Position numbers and translations under genes: made by a program. A stretch of 64,000 bases of DNA from Gonocerus acuteangulatus (Eukaryota; Arthropoda; Insecta; Hemiptera; Coreidae), in the NCBI GenBank assembly GCA_946811695.1, contig OX328130.1, positions 73,745,353 through 73,809,352 of the forward strand, read 5' to 3'. Below the pieces are notes generated by a model. It saw only the letters and a list, made by a program, of their open reading frames with translations, made no database searches and had not been told where the DNA came from. Position 1 is the stretch's first letter, and every line of letters starts with the position of its first letter. This document shows, one piece after another, positions 11,007 through 22,462 of the stretch.

Positions 11007-12372
11007 CCCTTTCCGTGCTATGCACGAATATATTCGTTCTCTAAAAAAATGCTCTGAGTGCGAAGCACGAATATATTCGTGCAGCCGGGACTTTCCTCAG
11101 AGTGCGACGCACGAATATATTCGTTTTCATATTCTTTGTATAATCTCTGCTTCCAGAAAGCCCAGAGATCTCTTGTATCACGCTGTACAACTAGTCTAGT
11201 TACTTAGCTATCCGTTAGATAGCAGAAGATTGTCTTTACGTGTGTTTTCCTGGTTTTATTGTGAGTGGAAGCTAACTTTATCTCGAGCGGAGTGTCCTAG
11301 ACCACCTGAAGGGTCCATTACCACCAATTCATACTGTAGCAAGGCGGCTACCTGCAGGGGTTGCGTTGTTATTTCTATTGTTTGCAGACACTTTACTAAA
11401 ATTTGCCAAACCTTTTCCCACCTTTAGGCTATATTAGGTGTGGGGAAATATGACCCTAACAAATATTTCTCAGTACTAGTTTTGGTTTATTATTTATTTT
11501 TATATTTATATGTTTATTATTAATATGTTTGTTATATACTTACTATTTATTTCTAATTCATTACTTTATTATTATATTACTATTTACTAATTAATAGTAA
11601 TTAATATACTACTTATTTTTTTTATTATTTTTTTTTTTTACGGCGCATCTACATGTAGGTCATTAGCGCCTATACTACATATTATAAATAAATTTGTTTT
11701 TAAAATAAATACAAAACACAAATTTTAAAAAAGTGTTGTTGTTTTTTTTCTCCAGCAAGTAATTATTGGACGTAACCAGTTTTATGAGTTGCATATAAAA
11801 ATAAAATGATTAGTTTTTAGTAAAAAAAGACCCAGTTATTTACTAAATAATTACTTATTGTACGTAACTGTACAGATTGTAAATTATCAATAAAGATCAA
11901 TCAATATTTTTAAAAAATTGCTAAATAAATTGAAGTATCATAACAATGATATAAATCATAAAATGGGTAAAATTAAGAGAAGAGAAAGTGTTTTCATGAA
12001 TATTTTGATAAAAGGGTGCATTCATACTAACAGGGCTAATGGTGCTAAATTTGAAACTAAAATACTTCGGTAACAATTGAAATATTATTTTAGAAACTGT
12101 TTATTTATTAATTTTAATAAGAAACTTGTTATAATAATTGAAAATGTCACACTAAAGTACACCAAATTAATGAAATTAGCATCTTAAATTACAACAAAAC
12201 AAGCAATTTTGCTTGTTACCTGTTATAAATCTACGACTGAGTATAGTCTTGTTCCAAACCAAAGTCGCACGCGGAGGGTGGAAAATAGGCTAGCACTGGG
12301 GGGAAGGATCGGCTCTCACAGCCCTTAGCACCCGGCGGTCGGTCCCTCTCAGATCCGCTACCATTCTAAGGG
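11007..12372. mobile_element. piggyBac-like MITE P1
   Basis: TTAA at 11003-11006 and 12373-12376 flank ends that both begin CCCTT when read inward (CCCTTTCCGTGC and CCCTTAGAATGG). Three copies of the palindrome GCACGAATATATTCGT lie near the left end at about 11022, 11065 and 11109. The interior is AT-rich, encodes no transposase, and holds a SINE-tail remnant. Target site and CCC ends fit the piggyBac superfamily. Confidence 0.8.
11620..11675 (-). mobile_element. Isolated SINE tail remnant
   Basis: The reverse strand reads GGCGCTAATGACCTACATG then TAGATGCGCCGTAAAA with an A-run, identical in type to the tails of the SINEs at 26.0, 54.0 and 59.5 kb. The head is missing. Confidence 0.7.
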
Positions 12373-12663
12373 TTAATATGTGTTGTCTAGACTTACCGTG
12401 GAACTCGAGGTACTGCGCATTGGGGAAATGTGCAAAAAAACATTGCCCAAAAATATTGTTTTATTCAGAAGCCAACTATCTTAATTGTAAACTTAAGGAA
12501 ATTTTACAACGAGTGGTTCTGAAAAAGACGGGATTAAAATATTTACATAACATATTTGTCAATTTACTGATAGGAAGAAATAAAAATTGGCCACTTCCGT
12601 TATAAATAATACACATATAAATTTATGCACATGTAAAGTAAGTAATGTTCACATGTAAATTAA

Positions 12664-12666
<3 letters not shown>

Positions 12667-12711
<45 letters not shown>
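12667..12711. repeat. (TA)n tract
   Basis: Perfect dinucleotide run that served as the insertion site of the mariner at 12712. Confidence 0.95.
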
Positions 12712-12712
<1 letters not shown>

Positions 12713-13557
12713 GTAGTAAGGTCCAGAAGTTTCTGGCCTGGGATAGAAGGAAAGGTGAAAGAAAAAAACTGGTTTTGCTGTTTTTCAATATATTCTCCTC
12801 TAAGTTCAACACACTTAATACAACGCTTTGGCAACCTTTCTACACCATGGATAAAATAATTTTCTTCTTTGTCAAAAAAATGTTCTTCCACTGCTGCTTG
12901 GAGCTCTTCGTCGGTGTTAAATCGCCTTCCACGAAGGCTGTAGGGTGGATGAGAGATTTCTTGGAATCCACAGTCCTTCACAGAGGCCTTGGAAATCAAT
13001 GCTGTGTGGACAGAGGCATTGTCGTGAAGGAGGCGGACACCTCTGCTTAACTTCCCTCCCCTCTTCTCTTTAATGGCGTCTCGTAACCGGTGAAGTAGGG
13101 CTGCATAATACTCACCATTCATTGTGGTATTCCTTTCTTTAAAATCTATCAGTAGTATTCCTTTACAGTCCCAAAACATTGTGGCCATTAACTTTTTTGT
13201 TGACTGCGTGACTTTTGCCTTTAAAGGAGGCGCTTCTCCTGGTCTTCTCCATTTTGCCCATTCTTTCACTGTGGAATACGAGGGGGAGGACTGCCCGTAT
13301 ACACAATCCAAGCGATCTTTAATTTGCGCAGGAGTAAGACCCTCTTTACAAAATAATTTAATTACCGCACGGTACTCGAGTTTGAACATTGTAAAAATGG
13401 GGAGTTTCCTTCAAGGCTGGACACTGACTGACAAGACTGAGGAAGTGCGGGCGATGGGTATGGAGTGAGCAGGCATGGACCTGCATAGGCGTGCAGGTCC
13501 CGGCACGTTTGAAGGAGGGGAAGCAGGACAGGCCGGAAACTTATGGACCTTACCTCG
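12712..13557 (-). mobile_element. Internally deleted mariner inserted in a (TA)n tract
   Basis: TIRs at 12712-12740 and 13529-13557 match at about 24 of 29 positions (core TAAGGTCCA, AAGTTTC, GGCCTG) and are flanked by TA on both sides. Length is 846 bp against about 1.3 kb for full mariners. The coding remainder is on the minus strand. Its flanks are (TA)n on the left and (TA)n(TG)n on the right. Confidence 0.92.
12737..13389 (-). pseudogene. Mariner transposase with both end-domains but no catalytic triad
   Basis: The frame starts MFKLEYRAVIKLFCKEGLTP (helix-turn-helix region), reaches about residue 60, then jumps to MATMFWDCKGILLIDF and LLHDNASVH, which holds the second catalytic Asp. The first Asp region is lost in the main deletion. 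After HPPYS the segment with the third Asp is missing, and the frame resumes at RGRRFNTDEELQ. The normal stop after GEYIEK is absent, so the frame runs through the TIR into the (TA)n tract. It is catalytically dead but free of stops and frameshifts. Confidence 0.9.
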
Positions 13558-13564
13558 TATATAC

Positions 13565-13612
<48 letters not shown>
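13558..13612. repeat. Compound (TA)n(TG)n microsatellite
   Basis: A short TA run passes into about 18 TG repeats directly after the mariner's right TIR. Confidence 0.95.
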
Positions 13613-13615
<3 letters not shown>

Positions 13616-14300
13616 TCTGTAAGAAAGATTTTTCGTTTCATAAAATGTACAGTTAAACAAAAAAAAGTTTAACCTTTATACTTTATATTGCCAAGAAATG
13701 TGTTACAAAACACACAACAATAAACCCCCAAATTTGGTCAAATTTGAATATTCTATTGAATTGCCAGTAGATGTGTAGTGTGTTGGTATTTTTAAGGGCA
13801 AATGTTTTGATTCAAAAAAAAAAAATGGTATTTATTAATCGTTTTACCTCGATATTGTATTTCTTGTTTTTTTTACTGCAAATTGAAATGAATTTTCAAG
13901 GGCAAACAAACGGAACACCCAAATGAAGGGTGGACTTGGCAGCAATTTCGTTTGCCTTTTCAATTACATCAATTTCGTTCTCCTTTTTCAATAAATCCAG
14001 TCCCAATTGGTTGTCCTATTAGTTCTATTGATCTTCGTTTTGTGGTAATAAAATTAATTATCTTCAATGAACATTTAGCGTTAATTAACTAGTCTACGGT
14101 ACATTAATGAAGATATATATTTTTTAGACAAACAATGCCGGGATAATTTTCGGATAATACACTTATATCTAACATAATAAAAAAAATAAACACATTTTGA
14201 ATAACATAAAAAATTCATTATTATATGATAAATTAGGCATTAATATTTTCGTATTATTGGTAAGCGATAGATTTCACACGTCAACATTTGATCTAAAAAA
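13613..14300. other. AT-rich DNA, no feature recognised
   Basis: Homopolymer runs and AT-rich sequence only; no coding frame with a recognisable domain. Confidence 0.5.
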
Positions 14301-14304
14301 AACA

Positions 14305-15365
14305 CTCGGAGCGGTATGATTCTTATGGGGTGTTTGGGGTCGCTGATTACTATGAGTGGGTTGGTTAACTTACATAACATCAGATTCATTGTCATTTGAA
14401 GGTCAAACAGAGAAAAAACCTCAGGAAAAATCTGAAAAAAATGCACGCCAATGTTTTTCAGGTCCCTGAGTCCGAATCCTTAGTTTGTTTGTATGTAACG
14501 CCTTTTCCTAGAAGTCATTTCAAGGTAATTTGAAGGTCAAATAGAGAAAAAACGTAGAAAAGATCTGAAAAAATCATTCAAAAATTCATTTTTTAGGAAA
14601 AAGTCAAGCAAACTACAGGTTTGGACTCAATTCAATTTATTTTATTGCATACAGGGTTTCCCCATTGCAAGGAGTTGACCTTATATAATGTTTTTAGTCC
14701 TATGTTAGAAATATATTCATAAACATATCCCAACATAAAACTTACACATATGTTCTATTTACAAACAGATACTTTGTGAAATAATAAAGTTTAACTTAAA
14801 ATAAATGAAAATAATTACATGTTCTATGCATTAAATTTAAGGAGTATTTCTATACATGTACTAAATATACAATACAATTTCTTAACCAAGAAGTGAGGTT
14901 TGGACTCAGGGACCTTACAAAACATACGCGTGATTTTTTTCAGATTTATCATGAAATGATATCAAGGAAAAGGCTCAAAGGGGAAACATACTACAGATTC
15001 GGACTCAGGGACCTTACAAAACATACGCGTGATTTTTTTCAGATTCATCATAAAATTATATCAAGGAAAAGGCTCAAAGGGGAAACATACTACAGATTCG
15101 GACTCATGGACCTTACAAAACATACGCGTGATTTCTTTCAGATTTATCATGAAATGATATCAAGGAAAAGGCTCAAAGGGGAAACATACTACAGATTCGG
15201 ACTCAGGGACCTCAGAAACATAAGCATGAATTTTTTTCAGATTTTTTCCTACGGGTTTTTCTCTATTTGACCTTCAAATGACCTTGAATCTGATGTGATG
15301 AAGGTTAAGAAACCCGCTCATAGTAATCAGCGACCCCAAAAACCCCATAAGGACCGAGTGTGATA
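14305..15365. mobile_element. Foldback element V with a tandem core
   Basis: The arm at about 14305-14470 is the inverse of about 15195-15365. Both share 'cttatggggt', 'tggggtcgctgattactatg', 'atttgaaggtcaaa' and 'caggtccctgagtccgaat'. A partial extra arm copy lies at 14520-14600. The 99-bp tandem repeat fills the right half and itself begins with the arm sequence. No transposase. Target duplication not resolved. Confidence 0.7.
14893..15240 (+). repeat. 99-bp tandem repeat, about 3.5 copies
   Basis: The unit begins 'ttcggactcagggacc' and ends 'aaaggggaaacatactacag'. It is 33 codons long and open, giving a spurious 125-codon frame repeating RFGLRDLTKHTRDFFQ. Copies are nearly identical except for the last, which is degenerate. 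Confidence 0.9.
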
Positions 15366-16075
15366 TGATAATTTTAAACAATAAAAAAAAATCATAGAAT
15401 TTTTAATGGGAAAGGGCCTATTTTATATGGAAAATCTTTCTCCTAACAGGCATATTATGAATATACAGAATAGGGATAACAGAAAAAAAAGTATGTTCAT
15501 TTTTAGATTGAATTGCCACCAATGTTCTTCTTCAAGTGGTATTGCTTTCAAAAGTGTCTTACTTATATTATTTTAATGAACCTTTTTATATCATCATAAA
15601 AAGAATTTGAATTTAATGTATGTCTGTTGTTGTATGTTTGGAACAAAAGCAGATAGAAACGTGTGGTTGGGAGCATTCAACTACATTTTGTGCCTAGTTT
15701 TTTTGTTTTTTTTTTTTTTGTTTTTTTGTTTTAGTATAGTCATCAACTTTCATATCATTGTCATCAACCTATCAAGTCAAACTATCGAATATGCAAATCG
15801 GAGCAAACTAGAGAAGGAACATATTCTTTCCATTGAAGAATTAATATTTTGAAAATGCTCTTATACGACACTTTATTTAAGGCATTAAAGGGTATTCTAT
15901 AAAGGGGTTCGAGTTGTGACAATTTACGACAAGCCGTAACGTCCACAATTCAAGAGGAAAGATTCGTATCGAATCTGAAAAACGAGATTTTGCATATTTG
16001 ATAGTTTCACAAGGTAGCGACGATATATAAAGTGTATTAGATCAAATACACAATAAATACACGCCAGTATTCTAG
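15366..16075. other. AT-rich DNA, no feature recognised
   Basis: A frame at 15607-15852 is mostly poly-T-encoded phenylalanine and is not credible as a gene. Confidence 0.5.
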
Positions 16076-16077
16076 TA

Positions 16078-16983
16078 GTCGGAGAGCTGGCAACGCACGT
16101 TTCATGAAGTGTTTTATGCACCCTGAAATTTTGCTATAATGTACCTCTTGGGTAGATAAGAAGGTAAATATGTGTTTCCTGGACATACCTTGGAACAGCA
16201 GGTACTGCGCATAGGGGAAAGGTACAAAAAAATATTTCCCAAAAATAGAGTTTCATTCAGAAGCCAACTATTATTAATGAAAAAAATTGCAAATGAAGGC
16301 AAATTTAAAATTAATATTAAATAAGGCAGGCACTTTTAAGGGGCTTAAAATGTAAATTTAAAAAAACAAAACAACAAAGTACCTACTTTTTATTTTTAAT
16401 ATTAAATGAAGTGCTTTATTCACGCTGCGATTTAAACAGCGTCTTCAGTAAACATATTTGAAAATAATTACAAAAGGGCAGACACTTTTGTGGGGTTTAA
16501 TTATCAGGAAACATAAAAATAAATGTTGCCTATGATAGACTGCAATGCACTGCGCGTAACCGTAAGAGTGAATGACAGCACCGCGCTGTTGTGGTTAATC
16601 TCTGCGCTCTCATTGGTTCTTGCTCACATGATCTTGTACAGCTGTTCCGGTTTAAATGGCTGTGCGAATAAAACTCTCATTTAATATGAGAATGAAAACA
16701 ATTAAATTTTTTTTTACGTGTTATACCCCTTAAACGTGACTGCCATATTTAATAGTTATTGTAAAACTTTCTTAATTTTACATTAAAGATAGTTGGCTTC
16801 GGATTAAAACTCTATTTTTGGAAAATATTTTTTTGCACCTTTCCCCTATGCGCAGTACCTGGTGTTCCATGTTATGTCCAGGAAACACATACTTACCTTC
16901 TTACCTACCCAAGAGGTACATTATAGCAAAATTTCAAGGGGCATAAAACACTTCATGAACCGTGCTGTTACTGGCTCTTGGAC
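16078..16983. mobile_element. Family X palindromic MITE, copy 2
   Basis: Ends GTCGGAGAGCTGGC and GCTGTTACTGGCTCTTGGAC, TA on both sides, 906 bp. Nearly the same length and internal order as copy 1, including the 'gcgctgcgatttaaacagcg' and 'aaaccggaacagctgt' centre, but oriented the other way round. Arms remain complementary. Confidence 0.85.
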
Positions 16984-16985
16984 TA

Positions 16986-17940
16986 TAGGGGAAATAGTTT
17001 AAGGCGAGCATAAAATGAAGAGAATAAATACGCCATTAAACATCTAGAAAGGAGAATATTAACAAAAGTCTATGAAATAGAATGAAGACATTCAAACAAC
17101 TTTAACTGCTGAGTCAACATTTAGAGATAACCCAATAAACCTCATGAACGGTGAAAGTTTAGACTATTTGCCAAAGGGGAAGTAGGAAAAGGACGAAGGA
17201 TAATACTGGAGGAAGGATTGTATAAATGAATATATATATATACAGTATCCAGGACTGAAGAGGTCCTTGTCTAGACCGAATCAGGAGTCCAGAGTTCTGC
17301 TATTTGGTTAAGAAGAGGCGAGAAGTCTAGAGGCAATATCCAAGGACCAGGGAGTCTGGAGTACAAAGAATACTCTGCAGGGGGTCGGTGGTCTGATTAA
17401 ACACTGGGAGTGGTGTTTTTTTCGGGGTTTGTTTGGAAAGAGTTTGCGCGGGAAAGCTCTCACACTCCAGCTGTTCAGTGAATCCATTGTAAGCCTTCAA
17501 GGAGTGACACTCAAGAAGTCATTCCAAGAAAGTGGGTCGCTATATTGGTCAACTATACTGGCAGTTAAACCGGAAGGTGACCATTCAAAAGCTTACCAAA
17601 TTATCTACTAAAAACTCCGACTAACTACTACTAAATTAGCGCGTTTCCGTTCATATCCGATAGTGCTATTATTACAGGAGTAGATTCAGTTATTGGTACA
17701 TTTTGATCTTTCGTGAAAAATATAAAATAAAATCTCAAAGAGAAGGAAGATTTAAGGTGCCACAACAGAAAACTCTCCTCTGGCACAGCGTCCATTCTTG
17801 GAAACACTAAACTCTGTTTCACATTTTTTTGCCAATCAGTTTTACTAAAGTACCCATTTACTGTTAAATAAACTTAGAAAACACAACAACAACCAACTAA
17901 GACGTTAGATAAACAGATACAAAGCCCCGTACAAAAGGCA
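16986..17940. other. No feature recognised
   Basis: Less AT-rich than its surroundings from about 17230 to 17610 and apparently single-copy within the window. The 60-codon frame at 17429 shows no domain. Confidence 0.45.
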
Positions 17941-18542
17941 AAACTAATAATTTTGATATCTCAAGCAATTATTTCTCGGATTGACATCGCCCCATCGAAA
18001 ATTACTTTAGAACCATTTTTGTAGAAAATTTAATAACCTTTCGAATGATTACCTTTGCACTTACCACAATTTCCCAACCGTTTTAGAGATATTTTAGAAA
18101 ATATACGAAAACATTTCATGCCTGTTAATGAAATATTTTATTTCTAGTACTTCCTTAACTCCTTAACCAAAATTTAACTTAGATGTTAGATTGGATGAAT
18201 GAAGAACGTCTGAAACAAGTTTCAACTGAATTAATCGTTTCTGAATACCCAGACTGAAAGCATCTGTATTTAGTTTTCTCGTAAACGGTTACAGATATCG
18301 CTTAAATTGTTTCATTAATTTCCCTATGTCAAGAAGTCTATAAAACGAGTACCTGCAAGCATAAGAACTTGAAAACATAAGTGTTACTACGATTTTTTCG
18401 CACAAATTTCGCCCCCAAAGGAATGTTCTGGTGGACGGATTCCACTGGTTAACGAACGTGACCTTTCAAATTGGACAAAAGACTCGTGTACCAAATTTAA
18501 TCAAAATCGGACCATTACTGAGGCCAGGAAAGAGCGAACGGT

Positions 18543-18611
<69 letters not shown>
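17940..18611 (-). mobile_element. Family H1 element, diverged copy, 3' and middle part
   Basis: Carries the H1 blocks in reverse order: 'attgacatcgcc', 'tttgtagaaaat', 'cctgttaatgaaatattttatt', 'ttctcgtaaacggtt', 'ggttaacgaacgtgacc', 'aatcaaaatcggacc', and the (TA)n at 18546-18611. Its terminal 5' part is probably the piece at 19656-19787, separated by about 1 kb containing a LINE. Confidence 0.6.
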
Positions 18612-18613
<2 letters not shown>

Positions 18614-18954
18614 GCCAAGAAACATTTTTAACAAAACTTAACTGTAGCTGCTGTATGTTGGATATTACGAATGCATGAATGAATTTACTGTATTTTATAA
18701 GTAATAATTACAATTACAGGGAGCCTGGGTATGTTATTTACAAAGTTACATATTGCCGATAAATAAAATTCAATAAAACAAACAGTGACTTAGCGAAATA
18801 AAAAAAAAAAAAAAAAAAATCAAAACTTACTATTCTAGAGTACTACCATAATACTTAATATAAAGAAAAAATAAAAGTACAACGTTAATCATAATAATGA
18901 TAATAAGTAACTGCAACACGATCCTACCGACGACACGTTTTAAAAATTATTAGT

Positions 18955-19655
18955 ATTTCAGGCAAGTTCAGATTATGTAACAAGGCGTATGAGTCGATTC
19001 AACACGTGACGGCAGGCTGCGAAATTCTTGCAGGATCTGATTACCTTCAGAGACACAACAATGTTGCCAAGATATACCATCAAGCAATAGCAGAAAGGTT
19101 CGGTATTGTGGAAAGTACGGTACAGTATTATCGCTACGTCCCACAAAGACTTCTAGAAAATCTACTGGGACGAAGCTATGATTACGGACCGAACTGTTCA
19201 CCATAATAAACCAGATATTCTCATCATCGACAAGCATAATAAGACTGCTGATATAATTGATATCTCAGTGCCGAATGATGAGAATATCCGGAAAGCATAT
19301 GCCGAAAAGCTGCGAAAATATCAATACTTGGCCATTGAGTTAAAAGATCTCTATAAATTAGATTCCGCTAGAGTTACTCCAGTTATTATTTCGACCAATG
19401 GTTTGATACCGAATACTACAGTCAGTGCCACCAAATATCTGAAATTGTCAGAGGAACACTGAATATTATCCCAGCAAGCAGTTCTACTCGACACAGCTAG
19501 AATCGTAAGAAAATTTCTTAATGCCCATAATTAGTAAATAAAAAAGAAATTAAAAATAAAAATAATTCTGTTTACTGGTTTGAACTATCCCCCAGTAAAA
19601 ATATTCCCCAGTTATCTGAGAGATCCCACCCCCGTAATAATAATAATAATAAACA
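18955..19655 (+). mobile_element. LINE 3' fragment with restriction-like endonuclease domain
   Basis: From about 18970 the frame reads LCNKAYESIQHVTAGCE, the Cys/His knuckle that precedes the endonuclease of R2/R4/NeSL-type LINEs. After a frameshift near 19170, MITDRTVHHNKPDILIID and then TADIIDISVPND give the KPD...D active-site pattern of the restriction-like nuclease. A stop at 19460 is followed by in-frame VLLDTARIVRKFLNAHN. The 3' end is (TAA)n at 19637-19652. 5' truncated and broken, so inactive. Confidence 0.75.
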
Positions 19656-19787
19656 CACTGTTATTTTCGTTCTCTATGGGTTCTGAAACGTAAAATGTTC
19701 TAGCCGACACTTCCGGATTGCGTGATGAAGTCAAACTCATAAGCGTGGTTCCTCCTGCAGTGATGGGGGAGGGACCGCGCTAAAAGA
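19656..19787 (-). mobile_element. Family H1 5'-terminal part
   Basis: Reverse-strand order: TTTTAGCGCGGTCCCTCCC, a G/C-rich hairpin, 'cttatgagtttgac', 'aatccggaagtgtcgg', 'agaacccatagagaacgaaaat'. This matches the first 130 bp of the H1 copies at 22600 and 41266. Confidence 0.7.
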
Positions 19788-20091
19788 AAAATACAATTGC
19801 CGCCCTAAAGAGCGTAGCATATAGACGAGTTGTAGAGAAAAAGTCGGGTTTTTAAGCCGATTCTAACCTCTACTCCATCCCATGGACCTTTTCACCAAGG
19901 AGGAAAAAATCTTCTCTACGTGAGCAAACTACAACAACCTCTTTGGTGGATTAGCTTCTACCAGGATACAGGTAAATCCTTGGCTACGTGGTCGGCTCTT
20001 ACACTGTATAATTGCCACTGTATAAGATGGCATTTCAAATGTTAAAATTTCATATACTCTTTGTATGTAATATACTGTCTTCAAAGGATAT
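19788..20091. other. No feature recognised
   Basis: Ordinary-looking sequence of moderate GC with no repeat end or frame I can support. Confidence 0.45.
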
Positions 20092-20095
20092 TTAA

Positions 20096-20615
20096 CCCAT
20101 TAAATCCCAAGCCTATTTCTACTGGATTTTTTGACATTTTTCTTTATTTGTTCCTCTTAGGCACTTCAAAGAATGTATAAAACCCAAAAACAAAAAATCA
20201 GCAATTATAGTTTAGGAGAAAAATAATGTTGCGTTTACATCAAAAACGCAACATTATGTTCGCAGGGCCACAGAATTGCCATACAATACAAATTTATGAT
20301 CGCAATTACTTTTATTGGTAACTTTTCTTACATGTTCAAGTAATGATTAGAGCAACAACAACAACAATTTTGTTTAACAAATGCACAGATATTTTGGAAA
20401 AATTTTAAACACACTTCACAATACAATATTTCTAGCAATATTAAAAAAAAAAAAAGAGCAAAGCATTTTATTTGGGCTTAAGAACTTTTTTTCCTTTTCT
20501 TTAAGGAGTTGCCTTGTTAGAAAAAACTATTCAAACTAAATTAAAATATTTATTTGCATGAGAAAAAAAAACGTGAAAATAATGTTGCGTTTACGCAACT
20601 TTGGGACGAAATGGG
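20096..20615. mobile_element. piggyBac-like MITE P2
   Basis: The ends read inward are CCCATTAAATCCCAA and CCCATTTCGTCCCAA. TTAA lies at 20092-20095 on the left and TTAC on the right (one change). Near each end is the word AATGTTGCGTTTAC, which on the left forms the hairpin AATGTTGCG...CGCAACATT. 520 bp, AT-rich, non-coding. Confidence 0.75.
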
Positions 20616-21073
20616 TTACAGTACTCCCTCGATTTTACAGCACGTTGGGATAAAAACATGGCCATCCTTTTTCTGCAATGGGCGTTTCTTATGCCTATTT
20701 GATGGTTATTAGGGAACAGATGTTATTGTATTTACATATTTTTTTTTTTTTTTTTGTGATTCATAAGTCGTCGATTTTAATATAATTCTGAACGTTTTAA
20801 TGATTTTAATGCATTTATACAGTTTATTATTTTACATATTTTGTAAAAAAAAACCCATATTTTTACATATTCTGCCGTCAATACATATTTTGATGCTCTT
20901 GTTATTTTGTAATTGAAAAAATAAAGGGGAAACCGAGAAAGAAAAGGGTACTTTACCCAATAAGTCTAGATCACTAGATGTCTTTTCTTATTCCAAAATG
21001 CAAAGGTGGCTTTATATATTCTATATCAAGACTAGATACTAAAGGTATTTTGTTAACGGATAGCATTGCAATC
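20616..21073. other. AT-rich DNA
   Basis: T-runs and a GC-poor spacer; no supported feature. Confidence 0.5.
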
Positions 21074-21088
21074 GTACTGGGAGTAATA

Positions 21089-21306
21089 CACCTTCTATCA
21101 TAGACCTAGCAGCCAGTCACCAGATGCAGGCCACTAAGGTAGAACTGGCACGGGGGACTCTACTCGACCTTGGCTAGGTCCGCCTCCCGCTGGCCGTCGG
21201 GCTCTGTCTCTGCTTTCGATGCTACCAACGGACCGGCCAAGAGGCATAAATGACCCAATAGTGGTTGAATGGCCTTTAAACACCAAGGAAAAAAATAATA
21301 AAATAA
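21089..21306 (+). mobile_element. SINE-like retroposon with 15-bp target duplication
   Basis: Flanked by GTACTGGGAGTAATA (21074-21088) and GTACAGGGAGTAATA (21307-21321), one mismatch. The head is GC-rich and does not look like tRNA or 5S to me. The tail AGGCATAAATGACCC...GGCCTTTAAACACC then an A-rich end has the stem-loop layout of the LINE B and SINE tails. It could be a 5'-truncated Jockey/I-like LINE UTR rather than a true SINE. Confidence 0.7.
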
Positions 21307-21407
21307 GTACAGGGAGTAATAGAGAAAATTCGTGGTTTTAGGAGGAGGTACTGAGAATAAATTTATAAGAAAGTTAAACGAGTGTCAACAAAAACGACTG
21401 TCAAAAA

Positions 21408-22378
21408 AAAAGTCCGACTCGCAGGAACTGCACTAGATTCGCATCATCTTAGCGCGGTTCCGTTCTTAATCCTAGTCTCATTTGGAAAGATTAAAATAGA
21501 AACATTTATTATTTTTGTTCCACCTTTCTCGAAAGGTCTTGATTTATAATCTTACCTGGATGGGTCGGCCAACCCCAGAAAGGCCCCGCAGTAGAATATT
21601 GTCACCATTTCTTCGATTCTCTACCTTTGAAAGCTATATTTCTAACAATAAATTATTTTTCTTATTATACTTAACCAATTTTATTGTCAAATACGTTATC
21701 CAACTATAAGCAATTAAAAAATAACAAGGAATAAAAACAGACAAAAAGAACCGTTCGAATAAACTAAATCAATTACCTTAAAGTTTTAAGCACTTATTTC
21801 TCCGATTGACATCGCCTAATCAAAACTTTTTTAAGAATCTTTTTTGTAGAGCATTTAGTAAGCTTTCTAATGGTAACCTTCCGCTTACCAAGATTTTCAA
21901 CCGTTTTCGAGATATTAAGGAAAGTATTCAAAATTACCAAAACTCTTCATGTCTGTTAATAAAATATTTTATTCTAACCCTTCCTTAACTCTAAACGTAA
22001 CCAAAATTTCAACATATTAGTTCTAATGATATTTGAAAATGCAGAAAATGTTTCAATTGAATCCCATGATTCTAAGTACCAAAAAAAAAAACGTTATTCA
22101 ACAACTATTTTTCCAGTTTTCTCGCAAACGGTTAAAGCTATCGCCTTAAAAATGGTTTCATTCGTTTTCCTAGGCCCAGAAGCCTATAAAGCGAGTAGTT
22201 GGAAGCATATAAAGTAGGCGGAACGATTTTTTTTCGCGTGATATTCGCTCCGAAAACCATGTTCCGGTGGGCGGATTCTGCTGGTTAACGGAATTGACCT
22301 TTCAAATTAGACGAAAGATTTTTGTACCAAATTTCATCAAAATCGGACCATTCGTCTGGGACCTAGAGAGCGAACAGA

Positions 22379-22462
<84 letters not shown>

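Larger units (their letters stand above)
10960..12518 (+). mobile_element. Family X arm fragment, copy 3, split by a TTAA element
   Basis: 10960-11002 and 12377-12518 together match one arm of family X ('tgaaattttgctataatgtacc' / 'gaggtactgcgcat...agaagccaactat'). They are separated exactly by the piggyBac-like element at 11007-12372 and its TTAA duplication, so the host repeat is older. Confidence 0.8.
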
